This document shows, piece after piece, positions 1 to 8,847 of a stretch of DNA of 64,000 nucleotides (within the stretch, counting starts at the first letter, position 1; every line of letters starts with the position of its first letter). Made by a program: the position numbers and the translations under genes. The stretch spans positions 1 to 64,000 of the forward strand of contig OZ241900.1 in the NCBI GenBank assembly GCA_965203615.1, in the 5' to 3' direction. The notes under the pieces were generated by a model, which was not told the origin of the DNA, did not search any database, and worked only from the letters and a program-made list of their open reading frames with translations. This DNA is from VXNE01 sp965203615 (GTDB taxonomy: Bacteria; Pseudomonadota; Gammaproteobacteria; Pseudomonadales; Azotimanducaceae).

Positions 1-1
1 C

Positions 2-355
2 AACGACCTCAGGGTCAACATCAACACGGCGGGCGCGGCGGTTCTGCGCAGCCTCGGGGTTTCCTTCCCGCCGGAGCAGGCGGAAGCAATGCTCGAATCC
101 CCAAGGGAGTTCAAGGATGTTGCGGAAGCCGTGACCCTATACCCGGACCTGGCGAAAAGCGCCGAACTGCTGACCGTGTCCAGCGTGTTCTTCGAGGTCC
201 GTGTACGCGTCGAATGGAACGAAGCGCGCGCCGAACTGATCTCAATGCTGTACCGCAGCCCGGACAGCGGCGCGATCCGGTTGCTCGGCCGTGATTTCGG
301 TCGCCGCGTTCCCTCCATCATTGAAGAAATCCAACGCCGGGCGGGCAACGCATGA
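2..355 (+). CDS. gspK: Type II secretion minor pseudopilin GspK, C-terminal part
   Basis: The reading frame is open from the window edge; only the last 117 residues are visible. It begins with the NINTA motif (visible residues 6-10), which is typical of the helix-hairpin-helix-like region near the GspK C-terminus, and continues through a conserved end (YPDLAKSAELLTVSS followed by a strand rich in R/V/E). GspK caps the pseudopilus tip with GspI/J in the inner membrane/periplasm. It is directly followed by gspL and gspM, the usual order at the end of gsp operons, which supports the call. The signal and prepilin peptidase site lie outside the window. Confidence 0.85.
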   Translation, partial: NDLRVNINTAGAAVLRSLGVSFPPEQAEAMLESPREFKDVAEAVTLYPDLAKSAELLTVSSVFFEVRVRVEWNEARAELISMLYRSPDSGAIRLLGRDFGRRVPSIIEEIQRRAGNA

Positions 356-434
356 TGTCCCCGCCTTGCACCGGTTCGTCCCTTGGGTTACTCAATGGCC
401 CAGGATTTCGGTACCACCAGATAGGGAAGACGCG

Positions 435-1694
435 GTGCGCCTGTTCATAAGAGTCCGCCCGGCGGACACGCATCCGACACCAGATGCGACCCGGTGCGAG
501 TGGCTGTTGCGCGACAACCGGGGACGGGCCGTGGCGCAGGAGACATCGGATCTCCATGCACTCAAGGAAATGATCGACGCCGGCGGAGACTTCGATCCGA
601 TTGACCTCGCCGACCCCGACAACGTCGTTGTCTTCGTGCCGAGCGCCGAGGTCGCCTGGCTCTCCTGCATCGTGCCCGGGCGTCGAGCGGCGCAGATTCG
701 GAGCGCATTGCCTTTCGCCGTGGAGGAGTTCCTGACCCAGGATGTCGAATCGATGCACCTGGCGCACGGGACGATTGCCAGGGGCCAGCCTGTTCGCTGC
801 GCGCTCATCGACCGGCAACGGATCACCGATTGGCTCGACCGGTTGCGCGACTGCGACCTGCGGCCAGGTCACATGGTGCCGGACGCAAGCCTGCTTCCTT
901 GCAACGAAGTTTCCGCAAGCGTCCTTCTCGAAGACGCGGAGGCGTTGGTAAGGACGCCGGAGCATATCGCCAGCGTGGAAGCTTCGTCGCTACCGGACAT
1001 CCTGCAGGCCGTCCGGGCAAGCTTCGGCGAGTCGGACGATCCCGTCGGACTGGAGATCATCGGTGGAACCCAGCTTTCCCTGGCTGGCATCGCTGGCAGC
1101 GGCTTCAGCGTCCGCAGCGCGACTCTCGACGGTTCCGTGCTCGAGTTCCTCGCATCGAGGTGGGAAGCAGACCGTCCGGAGATCAACCTGCTGCAGGGAG
1201 AATTTGCGCCGCAACGGCGCGGAAGCACGTCGCCGCGCGGATGGCGCAGCGTGGCGGCGTTGGCCGCCGTCTGGGTGTTCACGGCCCTGGCCGTGCTCAT
1301 TGGCGAGGGCTACGTTGCAAGCCACCAGGCGGACGCGCTGGAAGCGGAATCGATCGACCTGTATCGCAGCATCTACCCGAACGAGCGCCGCGTTCACAAT
1401 GCCTACGCGCAGATGCGCGCCAAGCTTCGCCAATCCGACGCGGGGCAGGGGACATTTCACGTTCTGCTGGGACAACTTGCCGCCGGGACGACCGAGGGAT
1501 CGATCAGCGTCCGGTCGATCACGTTCAACGACTCCCGGGGCGAACTCACGAGCGAACTCTGGTTGCCGGGCTATGCCCAGATAGACGCGCTCAAGCTCGA
1601 ACTCGAAAACCAGGGGCTGACGGTCGACATCAGCAGCGCGGAAGAACGGGACGACATTGTCCGCGCCCGTTTGCGCATAAGGTTGCCCGGATGA
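435..1694 (+). CDS. gspL: Type II secretion inner-membrane platform protein GspL
   Basis: A 419-residue protein. GspL couples the cytoplasmic ATPase GspE to the inner-membrane platform and pairs with GspM. The N-terminal actin-like cytoplasmic domain carries the family hallmark LPFAVEEFL at residues 92-100, after VVVFVPSAEVAWLS. One membrane helix lies at about residues 270-292, followed by a ferredoxin-like periplasmic domain. The GTG at 435 is chosen because an AGGGAAG ribosome site lies just upstream (about 422-428) and no in-frame ATG falls in the sensible range. A 79-nt gap to gspK is longer than usual, so the start is the least certain part. The stop overlaps the gspM start (ATGA). Confidence 0.85.
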   Translation: MRLFIRVRPADTHPTPDATRCEWLLRDNRGRAVAQETSDLHALKEMIDAGGDFDPIDLADPDNVVVFVPSAEVAWLSCIVPGRRAAQIRSALPFAVEEFLTQDVESMHLAHGTIARGQPVRCALIDRQRITDWLDRLRDCDLRPGHMVPDASLLPCNEVSASVLLEDAEALVRTPEHIASVEASSLPDILQAVRASFGESDDPVGLEIIGGTQLSLAGIAGSGFSVRSATLDGSVLEFLASRWEADRPEINLLQGEFAPQRRGSTSPRGWRSVAALAAVWVFTALAVLIGEGYVASHQADALEAESIDLYRSIYPNERRVHNAYAQMRAKLRQSDAGQGTFHVLLGQLAAGTTEGSISVRSITFNDSRGELTSELWLPGYAQIDALKLELENQGLTVDISSAEERDDIVRARLRIRLPG

Positions 1695-2197
1695 TTCGGG
1701 AGGGATTGCGCAACGCCCTTGGCGTGACGGGAATCGACCGGCGATACCGGGCGCTCGAGCCTCGGGAGCGCCTCCTGCTACACGTGACAGGAGCCGTGCT
1801 GCTCGCGGCCATCCTGTACGCGGCGGTCTTTTCTCCCGCGTACGAGTTCCGGGAAACGTCGCTGGCACGCTACAGTTTGCAACAGGACCGGCTCGAGTGG
1901 ATGCGCTCGCACGAAGCAGACGCCCGGCGGCGAAGCGACGACGAATCCGGGTCGGCCCCGTCGAATCGCTCGCTACTGACATTGGTCGACGCCACGGCCC
2001 GCGAAGCAAACGTTCGTCTCACGCGCTATCGTCCGGAAAGCGACGGCAGCGTCAACGTTGTCATTCAGCGGCAGCCGTTCAACGACGTGTTGCGCTGGAC
2101 CGCACTGTTGGTCCGGGAAGATCTGCGCATCATGCAGGTCGCCATCGATGCCGAGGATGAAGAGGGGGTTGTCAACGCGAGGCTGAGCATCCGGTAG
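1691..2197 (+). CDS. gspM: Type II secretion protein GspM
   Basis: A 168-residue bitopic inner-membrane protein that partners GspL. Visible features: a short cytoplasmic tail including the typical ALEPRERLLL stretch, one helix at about residues 28-48, and a small periplasmic domain ending in VVNARLSIR, a common GspM end. It starts inside the gspL stop (ATGA), so translation is probably coupled. No gspN or further gsp gene follows; the next gene is on the other strand, so this is the operon end. Confidence 0.8.
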   Translation: MIREGLRNALGVTGIDRRYRALEPRERLLLHVTGAVLLAAILYAAVFSPAYEFRETSLARYSLQQDRLEWMRSHEADARRRSDDESGSAPSNRSLLTLVDATAREANVRLTRYRPESDGSVNVVIQRQPFNDVLRWTALLVREDLRIMQVAIDAEDEEGVVNARLSIR

Positions 2198-2235
2198 GAA
2201 GGTGCCCGGGACCACGTCCCCGTGATCCTATTTAA

Positions 2236-2294
2236 CATAATATATATTATGCGAAATCAAATATAGGTTATGAGGCGACGTCTTCATGAAGACG
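2236..2294. repeat. AT-rich palindromes between gspM and the acyl-CoA dehydrogenase
   Basis: Two perfect 16-bp palindromes sit in the convergent gap: CATAATATATATTATG at 2236-2251 and CGTCTTCATGAAGACG at 2279-2294, the latter spanning the stop codon of the reverse-strand gene. The surrounding 2228-2275 is strikingly AT-rich against a GC-rich background. Because both flanking genes point inward, this is more likely a termination or binding site than a promoter. No U-tract typical of an intrinsic terminator is evident. Confidence 0.45.
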
Positions 2295-3915
2295 CCAGCA
2301 ACGCTCGGCCCACGACCTTGAGCGCCAGCGTCTCTTCCGCGCCCTCGAAGATGGAGAGAACGCGCGCGTCGACAAAATAACGGCTCACGGGAGACTCTTC
2401 CCCGTAGCCCATGCCGCCGTGGATCTGCATGGCTTCGCGCGTCACGCTCTCGGCGACCTTGCACGCGAAGAGCTTGACGAGACTCGCCGCAAGCTGTGCG
2501 TCGTTCCGGCCGGTATCGAGACCGCCCCCGGCGTCGATCCGCTGGGCGACCGCATACGAGAACTGCCTGCAGGCAACGATGTACATGCCCATGCGCGCCA
2601 ACTTTTGCAGGGTCAAGGGATAGTCCGCAACGGCGCGGCCGAACACCTTGCGGTTCTCCGCATACGCGAGCGCGGCCTCGAAAGCGGCCCGCATCAATCC
2701 GCTCGCGCGCGCGGCCGTCTGCAGGCGGCCTCCGGAAAAGCCGCGCATCGTGTAGTAGAAGCCCCTGCCACGGCCACCGGCCTCACCCACGAGTGCATCG
2801 TCCGGCACGAAGAAATCGTCGTAGAACATCTCGAACGAGTGCATTCCCCGATAGCCGATCGTCGGTATCGCGCGTCCCGAGACCTTGCCGCCGCGTGGTT
2901 CGGCATATTCGAAGTCGTGTCCGTCGTAGGCCGGCTTCTCGACGACGAAGAGCGACAGCCCGCGGTGCGCGGGCCGGATGTCCGGATCGGTCCGGGCGAG
3001 CACCAGGATGACGCCCGCCTTGCCCGCGAACGTGCACCAGGTTTTGCCTCCGTTAAGCCGCCATCCGCCTTCCGCCTTCGTTGCTCGCAGGGAGACCGCA
3101 GCCACGTCCGATCCGGTGCCAGGTTCCGTTACCGAGACCGCACACAGCGGATCGCCAGCCGCGAGACCCGGCAGCCAACGCTGTTTCTGTGCTTCCGTGC
3201 CGCCTTCCAACAGTGCCTGCGCCATGATTTCCGGGCGCGTGATCAGGCTGCCGGCCGCGCCCAGCGAACCCCGCGACAGCTCTTCGGTCACGATCACCAT
3301 GCCGAGCCGGTCCTCGCTGCCATCCGGCTGCAATCCACCGTAGCGTTCGGGCACGCACAATCCGAAGCAGCCGAGATCCCTCAAGCCGTCGATGATCGTC
3401 TCCGGGATCATGGTGTCCTCGCGGTGGATCGCTTCGGCCAACGGCGCCACCCGTTCGTCCGAGAATTGACGGAACGTCTCCCGGATCATCGACTTTTCGG
3501 CGTCGAGGTGGTCGTGCGGCAACCGCCCGCTTCGCTCGCGCCAGGCCTGGCCAACGGCGCTCAGGTGAGCTGGAGACAGGTATTCGTCTGCGAGTTCCAC
3601 ATAGTCGTTCGTGAGATCCGTGGCGCTCAGGCCGTAGGCGCTGGGCCGAACCCGCAGCCTGTGCTGCAGGTTGCCGGTGACCTCGGCACAGAACGTCAGT
3701 GCGAGCGCCTCCTTGAAGCACCGCTCGCCTGGCGGCGCGTCGCACGCGGCATACTCCAGCATGATCTCGGCCGCGGTAAGCTCGGCACTGGAGAATGCCA
3801 GGTCGTAGAGTTCTATCTGCGCTTCTTCATGCAGCCGGGCGGCCGCCCTTTCAAGCGCACCGCGCGCATCGGCTACGATTTCCCGCGCGCGTTCGCATCT
3901 GTCCATGCGTGGCAT
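2284..3915 (-). CDS. Acyl-CoA dehydrogenase with N-terminal extension, methylsuccinyl-CoA dehydrogenase-like
   Basis: A 543-residue FAD-dependent acyl-CoA dehydrogenase. The catalytic core begins near residue 140 (MIRETFRQFSDERVAP), with the flavin-binding TEPGTGSDVA segment and the C-terminal QIHGGMGYGEESPVSRYFVDAR followed by IFEGAEE, where Glu524 is the likely catalytic base. The extra N-terminal domain of about 130 residues, together with the total length near 550, is the architecture of (2S)-methylsuccinyl-CoA dehydrogenase (Mcd) of the ethylmalonyl-CoA pathway. That identity is an inference; other extended ACADs look similar. It is divergent from hemF with about 135 bp between starts. 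The first ATG is used; Met4 is an alternative. Confidence 0.75.
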   Translation of the reverse strand: MPRMDRCERAREIVADARGALERAAARLHEEAQIELYDLAFSSAELTAAEIMLEYAACDAPPGERCFKEALALTFCAEVTGNLQHRLRVRPSAYGLSATDLTNDYVELADEYLSPAHLSAVGQAWRERSGRLPHDHLDAEKSMIRETFRQFSDERVAPLAEAIHREDTMIPETIIDGLRDLGCFGLCVPERYGGLQPDGSEDRLGMVIVTEELSRGSLGAAGSLITRPEIMAQALLEGGTEAQKQRWLPGLAAGDPLCAVSVTEPGTGSDVAAVSLRATKAEGGWRLNGGKTWCTFAGKAGVILVLARTDPDIRPAHRGLSLFVVEKPAYDGHDFEYAEPRGGKVSGRAIPTIGYRGMHSFEMFYDDFFVPDDALVGEAGGRGRGFYYTMRGFSGGRLQTAARASGLMRAAFEAALAYAENRKVFGRAVADYPLTLQKLARMGMYIVACRQFSYAVAQRIDAGGGLDTGRNDAQLAASLVKLFACKVAESVTREAMQIHGGMGYGEESPVSRYFVDARVLSIFEGAEETLALKVVGRALLASS

Positions 3916-4050
3916 CGGGGTAGCAAACGCGGAATTCTACTGCATAATCCGGGCTGGCCTGCGGTCCCGGCCACGAGGGCGAAGACCATCGCAGTGATCA
4001 AGGAACGACCAGGCCCGGGACAAGCCCGCCACATCTGGAACGAGGACCCC

Positions 4051-4965
4051 GTGGGGACACCAATAGCGCCCGTCCGCGAGTTCTTTCGCGACCTGCAGGA
4101 CGAGATCGAGGCACGTTTTCAGCGCCTGGATGGCGAGGGGGCTTTCGTCGGTGAGAGTACCGCCCTGCCCCGCGGCGGACTCTCGCGCCCGCGCGTGCTG
4201 CAGGACGGCGCCAACATCGAAAAGGCGGCGATCCTGTTTACCCATGCGATCGGCGACAGCCTCCCGGCCGCCGCGACAGAACGCAACCCACACCTCGCGG
4301 GACAACCCTTCGAGGCAACCGCCATCTCGTTGATCGTGCATCCGCGCAACCCCTACGTACCCACCGCCCACATGAACCTCCGGTTCTTTCTCGTTGGAAT
4401 GGAGAACTGGCATTTCGGCGGCGGTTTCGACCTGACGCCCTTCTATCCGTTTGCCGAGGATGTCGTTCACTGGCATCGCACGGCCTACGAGGCCTGCCGT
4501 CCGCACGGGGATGTCCATGCCAGGCTCAAGGCCAATTGCGACGCCTATTTCTACCTGCCGCACCGACAGGAGGCGCGCGGCGTCGGCGGCATCTTCTTCG
4601 ACGACTGGACCGAGGGTGGATTCGACGCCAGCCTTGCCTTCGTCAAGAGCGTCGGGAAACACTTCCTGCCTGCCTATGCACCGATTTTCGAGCGCCGCGC
4701 GCAGGTTCCCTGGGGCGAACGCGAAGAGAACTTCATGCTGTTTCGGCGCGGCCGCTACGCGGAGTTCAACCTGGTCGTGGACCGCGGCACCCGCTACGGC
4801 CTTCAATCCGGTCGAAACGTCGAGTCCGTGCTGGCTTCGTTGCCGCCCCGCGCGCGGTGGGCCTACGATTACAAGCCACCGCCGAACTCGCCCGAAGCGG
4901 CGCTGACCAACCATTTCCTTGCCCCACGCGATTGGCTGGAGCTTGTGGATAAGTCTGGGGACTGA
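4051..4965 (+). CDS. hemF: Oxygen-dependent coproporphyrinogen III oxidase
   Basis: HemF oxidatively decarboxylates coproporphyrinogen III to protoporphyrinogen IX using O2 (haem synthesis, cytoplasm). The 304 residues match the family length (E. coli about 299). Diagnostic blocks are ENWHFGGGFDLTPFYPF, the substrate-binding region, then HRQEARGVGGIFFDDW and the C-terminal LPPRARWAYDYKP. The GTG at 4051 is chosen because it gives the standard short N-terminus (FFRDLQDEIEARF) and has GAGGA a few bases upstream; an in-frame GTG at 3994 would add 19 residues of non-family sequence. Presence of HemF indicates an aerobic lifestyle. Confidence 0.9.
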   Translation: MGTPIAPVREFFRDLQDEIEARFQRLDGEGAFVGESTALPRGGLSRPRVLQDGANIEKAAILFTHAIGDSLPAAATERNPHLAGQPFEATAISLIVHPRNPYVPTAHMNLRFFLVGMENWHFGGGFDLTPFYPFAEDVVHWHRTAYEACRPHGDVHARLKANCDAYFYLPHRQEARGVGGIFFDDWTEGGFDASLAFVKSVGKHFLPAYAPIFERRAQVPWGEREENFMLFRRGRYAEFNLVVDRGTRYGLQSGRNVESVLASLPPRARWAYDYKPPPNSPEAALTNHFLAPRDWLELVDKSGD

Positions 4966-5353
4966 TTATCGACGGGATGGGGATGAAGTGTTACAGGTGG
5001 ATGAAAATGCGATTTTTATCCGGTTAAAACAATTAGATAACATGAATATCTAAGAGAATAGATGCATTTTGTGAGGTAATTTCAGGCACATCTCAACGGT
5101 GTGGCTTGTGTATAAAAAGCGCCCTCGTGACACGCGGTGTCTTTGTCGGCAAATCTCATGCCCCATCCTGGTGCACGAATACAGTAACTCTCTGAAAGCC
5201 ATCACATTGCCTTTTGTCCCTTCGAATGCAATCGGATGTGCGGCTTTCGGGATCGCCGGGCAAGCGGTAACCTACAGCGCGCGCTGAAGGTCAGGGATGA
5301 GGCCTGTGAGCGGTGATGATGCGCCCGCCGGGCGGCACGGATAGCGTAGGAAG
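4966..5353. other. 388-bp intergenic region upstream of livH
   Basis: The first half (about 4990-5120) is AT-rich compared with its neighbours, including TTAAAACAATTAGATAACAT and TTGTGTATAAAAAG, so it is the likely promoter zone for the liv operon. A short hairpin (GACAC-GCG-GTGTC) lies at about 5128-5140. A 62-codon open frame crosses the region but shows no coding signature. No RNA gene or riboswitch was recognised. Confidence 0.4.
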
Positions 5354-6223
5354 ATGGAAGCACTTCAATTATTGCTGAGCGGACTCTCCCAGGGGTGTGT
5401 CTACGGACTCATCGCGCTTGGCTTTGTGATGATCTACAAGGCCACGGAGATGCTGAACTTCGCGCAGGGCGACATGATGATGCTCGGCGCTTTCGTGGCA
5501 TTCACTTTCGTGAACCTGGCGGGACTGCCGTTCTTCCTGGGATTCCTCCTGACGCTCGGCGTCATGGTCGGCTTCGGCATGGCCCTGGAACGCACCGTGA
5601 TTCGGCCGATGATCGGCGAACCGCCGTTCGCCGTGCTGATGCTCACCATCGGCCTCGGGTTCATTCTGCGGGCCGTCGCGGGGGCGATCTGGGGGAGCGA
5701 CAACAAGACCCTCGACGTCCCCTTTGCCGGCAAGGTACTGGATCTCGGCGGTGTCGTCCTTGGATACGAGAACCTGGTAGTCATCGCGGGCACCGCCCTG
5801 CTCTGCATCGCGTTGTGGGCGTTCTTTCGCTTCTCGCGCATCGGCATCGCCATGCAGGCCGCGTCGCAAAATCAGCTCGCCGCATACTACAGCGGCGTGC
5901 CGGTGAAACGCGTCACTTCACTGGTCTGGGGTATTTCCGCGGCCATCTCCGCCGCTGCCGGCATCCTCGTTGCCCCGGTGATGCTGATCGATCCCGTGAT
6001 GGGCTTTCTTGGCATCAAGGCGTTCGCGGCGGCCATCGTGGGCGGGTTCGGCAGCTTGCCGGGAGCGATCGTCGGCGGGTTGCTCATCGGCGTCGTGGAG
6101 CAGTTCGCCGGACTCTACCTGCCGCCGGGTCTCGGCGAGGTCAGTGCTTACGTCATCCTGCTCGCCATGCTCTTCCTGCGACCCCAGGGCATCTTCGCTT
6201 CGATGCAGCAAAAGAAGGTCTGA
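5354..6223 (+). CDS. livH: Branched-chain amino acid/amide ABC transporter permease LivH
   Basis: A 289-residue polytopic inner-membrane permease. The N-terminus LSGLSQGCVYGLIALGFVMI and the LNFAQGDMMMLGAF motif are typical of LivH, as is the coupling-loop region AASQNQLAAYYSGV. It forms the translocation pore with LivM and is energised by LivG/LivF. First gene of a tightly overlapping operon: its TGA overlaps the livM ATG (ATGA-type). Confidence 0.9.
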   Translation: MEALQLLLSGLSQGCVYGLIALGFVMIYKATEMLNFAQGDMMMLGAFVAFTFVNLAGLPFFLGFLLTLGVMVGFGMALERTVIRPMIGEPPFAVLMLTIGLGFILRAVAGAIWGSDNKTLDVPFAGKVLDLGGVVLGYENLVVIAGTALLCIALWAFFRFSRIGIAMQAASQNQLAAYYSGVPVKRVTSLVWGISAAISAAAGILVAPVMLIDPVMGFLGIKAFAAAIVGGFGSLPGAIVGGLLIGVVEQFAGLYLPPGLGEVSAYVILLAMLFLRPQGIFASMQQKKV

Positions 6224-7299
6224 TGCGGTTCGTACTCACAACCCGGTACGGCCAGGACGTCAACCTGTTTCGCCACAACGGGCAGCGTTTCTGGTACGCG
6301 CTCCTGGCCGTGGGCGTAGTCGCCGCCCCCTGGTTCATCAGTGCCTTCTACGTCGGGGAACTCGTCCTCGTCTTCATCTGGGCCATCGCCGGCATCGGTC
6401 TCATGCTGCTGGTCGGTTACACCGGACTCGTCAGTCTCGGCCACTCGGCATTCCTCGCCATCGGCGCATATACGCACGCGGTGCTTCTCGGCTATGGCGT
6501 ACCCCTGGTGCTGTCGGCACCTCTCGCCGTGGCGTTCACAGCCCTCATCGGGGCACTGGTGGGCATTCCCGCATTGCGCATGACGGGTGTGTACCTCGCC
6601 ATCGCGACGCTCGCGTTCGAACGTATCGTGGCCTATTGCATCGAGCACTGGGAACCGGTCACGGGCGGATTGCGCGGCATGTCCGTACCGCAGCCCGAGT
6701 TCCTGGGTCTCAGCCTGACGGACAGCTACGTCCTTTACTACGTTTCCCTGGGTATCCTCGCGGTGGGCCTGCTCGCCGCGGCAAACCTGCTGCGCAGTCC
6801 CATGGGGCGGGCGTTCATCGCCGTGCGGGATTCCGAGGTATCGGCCGAGAGCATGGGTGTGCACCTGGCGCGCACGAAGACGACAGCGTTTGCCGTCTCC
6901 GCCGCGTTCACCGGTCTGGCGGGCGTGTTGCTGGCCCACCGGATCGGCTACCTCGCGCCCGACGCGTTCACCGTGCAGACGTCGATACTACTCCTGCTGC
7001 TGGTCGTGGTCGGCGGGCTGGGATCTCTCCACGGCGTTGTCTTCGGCGCGATCTTCGTCGGCTACCTGCCCCAGGTGATCGCCCTGGCGCGAGACGTCCT
7101 GCCGCCGAGTGTGGGCCAGATCCCAGGCCTTGAACTGGGTGTCTTTGGTGCCATCCTGGCACTGTTCCTCGTCTTCGAGCCGCTGGGGCTATACGGTCGC
7201 TGGCTCAAGATCCGGTCGTGGCTCAGCCAGTTTCCGCTGTACAGGAAGGCAACGCACAAACGCCAGAAGTCCTATCTCAGAACGGAGCGCGTCCACTGA
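6223..7299 (+). CDS. livM: Branched-chain amino acid/amide ABC transporter permease LivM
   Basis: A 358-residue inner-membrane permease with about nine helices. LivM hallmarks are GYTGLVSLGHSAFLAIGAY near residue 65 and the cytoplasmic coupling segment RSPMGRAFIAVRDSEVSAESMGV. It carries an N-terminal extension and a basic, non-membrane C-terminal tail of about 35 residues. It starts within the livH stop and its own TGA (7297-7299) overlaps the livG ATG. Confidence 0.9.
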   Translation: MRFVLTTRYGQDVNLFRHNGQRFWYALLAVGVVAAPWFISAFYVGELVLVFIWAIAGIGLMLLVGYTGLVSLGHSAFLAIGAYTHAVLLGYGVPLVLSAPLAVAFTALIGALVGIPALRMTGVYLAIATLAFERIVAYCIEHWEPVTGGLRGMSVPQPEFLGLSLTDSYVLYYVSLGILAVGLLAAANLLRSPMGRAFIAVRDSEVSAESMGVHLARTKTTAFAVSAAFTGLAGVLLAHRIGYLAPDAFTVQTSILLLLLVVVGGLGSLHGVVFGAIFVGYLPQVIALARDVLPPSVGQIPGLELGVFGAILALFLVFEPLGLYGRWLKIRSWLSQFPLYRKATHKRQKSYLRTERVH

Positions 7300-8081
7300 T
7301 GCAACGGGCGGGCGAAGCTGCGGCAAGGCTGTTCGAGGCGCACGACCTGTCGCTCAGTTTCGGCGGCGTCAGGGCGGTGCGGGACGTGTCGTTCGAGATT
7401 CGCCGGGGCGAAGTGTTCAGCATCATCGGTCCCAACGGCGCGGGCAAGACGACGGTCTTCAACCTGATCAACCGCATCTACGACGCCGATGCGGGCAGCA
7501 TGGTGTTCAACGGCGCGGACATGAGCCGGGTGCCCGGACACCGCGTCGCCCAGCTCGGCATTACGCGGACGTTCCAGAACACGGAGCTGTTCGATCACGC
7601 GACGGTACTCGAGAACCTGCTGATCGGCCGCCACGTACACCGCCGCACGAACCTTTTCGCCGAATGCCTGTTCCTACCCTCCGCGCGCCGCCAGGAGATC
7701 GCATTCCGGTCCTACGCCGAAGAGATCATCGACCTGCTCGAACTGCAGGCCAGCCGGGACCAGATGGTCGGCGCCCTGCCCTACGGCACGCGAAAGATCG
7801 TGGAGATCGCCCGTGCGCTGTGTGCGGAACCGCAATTGCTGTTGCTGGACGAGCCTTCTTCGGGGCTCAACCCGGAAGAAACCGAGGACCTGTCGTTCTG
7901 GATCGAGGATATCTCGGCGGACCTGGGGGTCACCATCGCCATGGTGGAGCATGACATGAACCTGGTCACAACCGTCTCGGACCGGGTGATGGCGATGGCG
8001 GACGGTGCCTCCATCACCACGGGCACTCCATCGGAGGTGCAGGATCACCCCGAGGTTCTGCGCGCGTACCTGGGAGACTGA
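7299..8081 (+). CDS. livG: Branched-chain amino acid/amide ABC transporter ATPase LivG
   Basis: A 260-residue ATPase subunit. Walker A is GPNGAGKT (about residues 44-51). The TRTFQNTELF Q-loop block is LivG-like. The signature loop is the diverged ALPYGTRKIVEIARAL, in which the usual LSxGQ is replaced by LPYGT as is common in LivG, and Walker B is LLLLDEPSSGL. It starts at ATG 7299, overlapping the livM stop. Several members with this YGT signature transport substrates other than leucine, so specificity is open. Confidence 0.88.
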   Translation: MQRAGEAAARLFEAHDLSLSFGGVRAVRDVSFEIRRGEVFSIIGPNGAGKTTVFNLINRIYDADAGSMVFNGADMSRVPGHRVAQLGITRTFQNTELFDHATVLENLLIGRHVHRRTNLFAECLFLPSARRQEIAFRSYAEEIIDLLELQASRDQMVGALPYGTRKIVEIARALCAEPQLLLLDEPSSGLNPEETEDLSFWIEDISADLGVTIAMVEHDMNLVTTVSDRVMAMADGASITTGTPSEVQDHPEVLRAYLGD

Positions 8082-8082
8082 T

Positions 8083-8847
8083 GTGGCGTTGCTCACGGTC
8101 AGGAACGTCGAGACCTACTACGGTCCCATCATGGCGATCCGGGGCGTGTCGCTCGAGGTCAACGACGGCGGAATCGTCGCCGTACTGGGCGCAAACGGCG
8201 CCGGCAAGACCACGGTGCTGAAAACCGTCTGCGGCGCCATGGACCCGCGCAAGGGCACCGTCGACTTCGACGGCAGGAACATCACCAGCCTCGATCCCGA
8301 CCGCGTCGCGCGGCTTGGCATTGGGCATGTGCCCGAGGGGCGCGAGGTGTTCCCGTTCCTTAACGTCGAAGAGAACCTCGTCGTCGGGGCGTTCTCCCGC
8401 AAGCGTGCCGATTTCTCCGACGACCTGGAGATGGTGTACGGCTATTTCCCGGGGCTTGCCGACCGTCGCAAGCAACCGGCGGGATATCTGTCCGGCGGCG
8501 AACAGCAGATGCTCGCCATCGGCCGGGCGCTGATGCTGCGCCCAAAGCTGATGCTCCTCGACGAGCCTTCGCTGGGGCTCGCGCCCACATTGGCGCAGGA
8601 GATCGCGACCATCGTGGGACGGTTGCGAACCGAGCGGCGGATGGCCATATTGCTGGTCGAGCAGAACGCCCGCATGGCCCTGGACGTCTCGGACTACGGC
8701 TATGTCATGGAGACCGGCCGCATCGTCATGGAAGATACGTGCGAACGGCTGAAGAACGCGACGGATATCCAGGAGTTCTATCTCGGCATGAAGGATCGGG
8801 GCGTGCGCGGACGGCGACGATGGAAGCAGCGCAAGACATGGCGATGA
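8083..8847 (+). CDS. livF: Branched-chain amino acid/amide ABC transporter ATPase LivF
   Basis: A 254-residue ATPase subunit with Walker A GANGAGKT, the LivF-type VPEGREVFPFLNVEENL block, signature YLSGGEQQMLAIGRAL and Walker B LMLLDEPSLGL. It starts at GTG 8083, one base after the livG stop. The last 15 residues are very basic, and the stop overlaps the ligase ATG (8844), so the downstream enzyme is probably translated with the transporter. Confidence 0.88.
   Translation: MALLTVRNVETYYGPIMAIRGVSLEVNDGGIVAVLGANGAGKTTVLKTVCGAMDPRKGTVDFDGRNITSLDPDRVARLGIGHVPEGREVFPFLNVEENLVVGAFSRKRADFSDDLEMVYGYFPGLADRRKQPAGYLSGGEQQMLAIGRALMLRPKLMLLDEPSLGLAPTLAQEIATIVGRLRTERRMAILLVEQNARMALDVSDYGYVMETGRIVMEDTCERLKNATDIQEFYLGMKDRGVRGRRRWKQRKTWR

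Noticed and set aside
5099..5287. 62-codon frame in the liv promoter region
   Set aside because: No ribosome site, no family resemblance and atypical codon use; more likely promoter DNA.
4966..5353. Riboswitch or small RNA upstream of livH
   Set aside because: No recognisable aptamer core or terminator-antiterminator pair.
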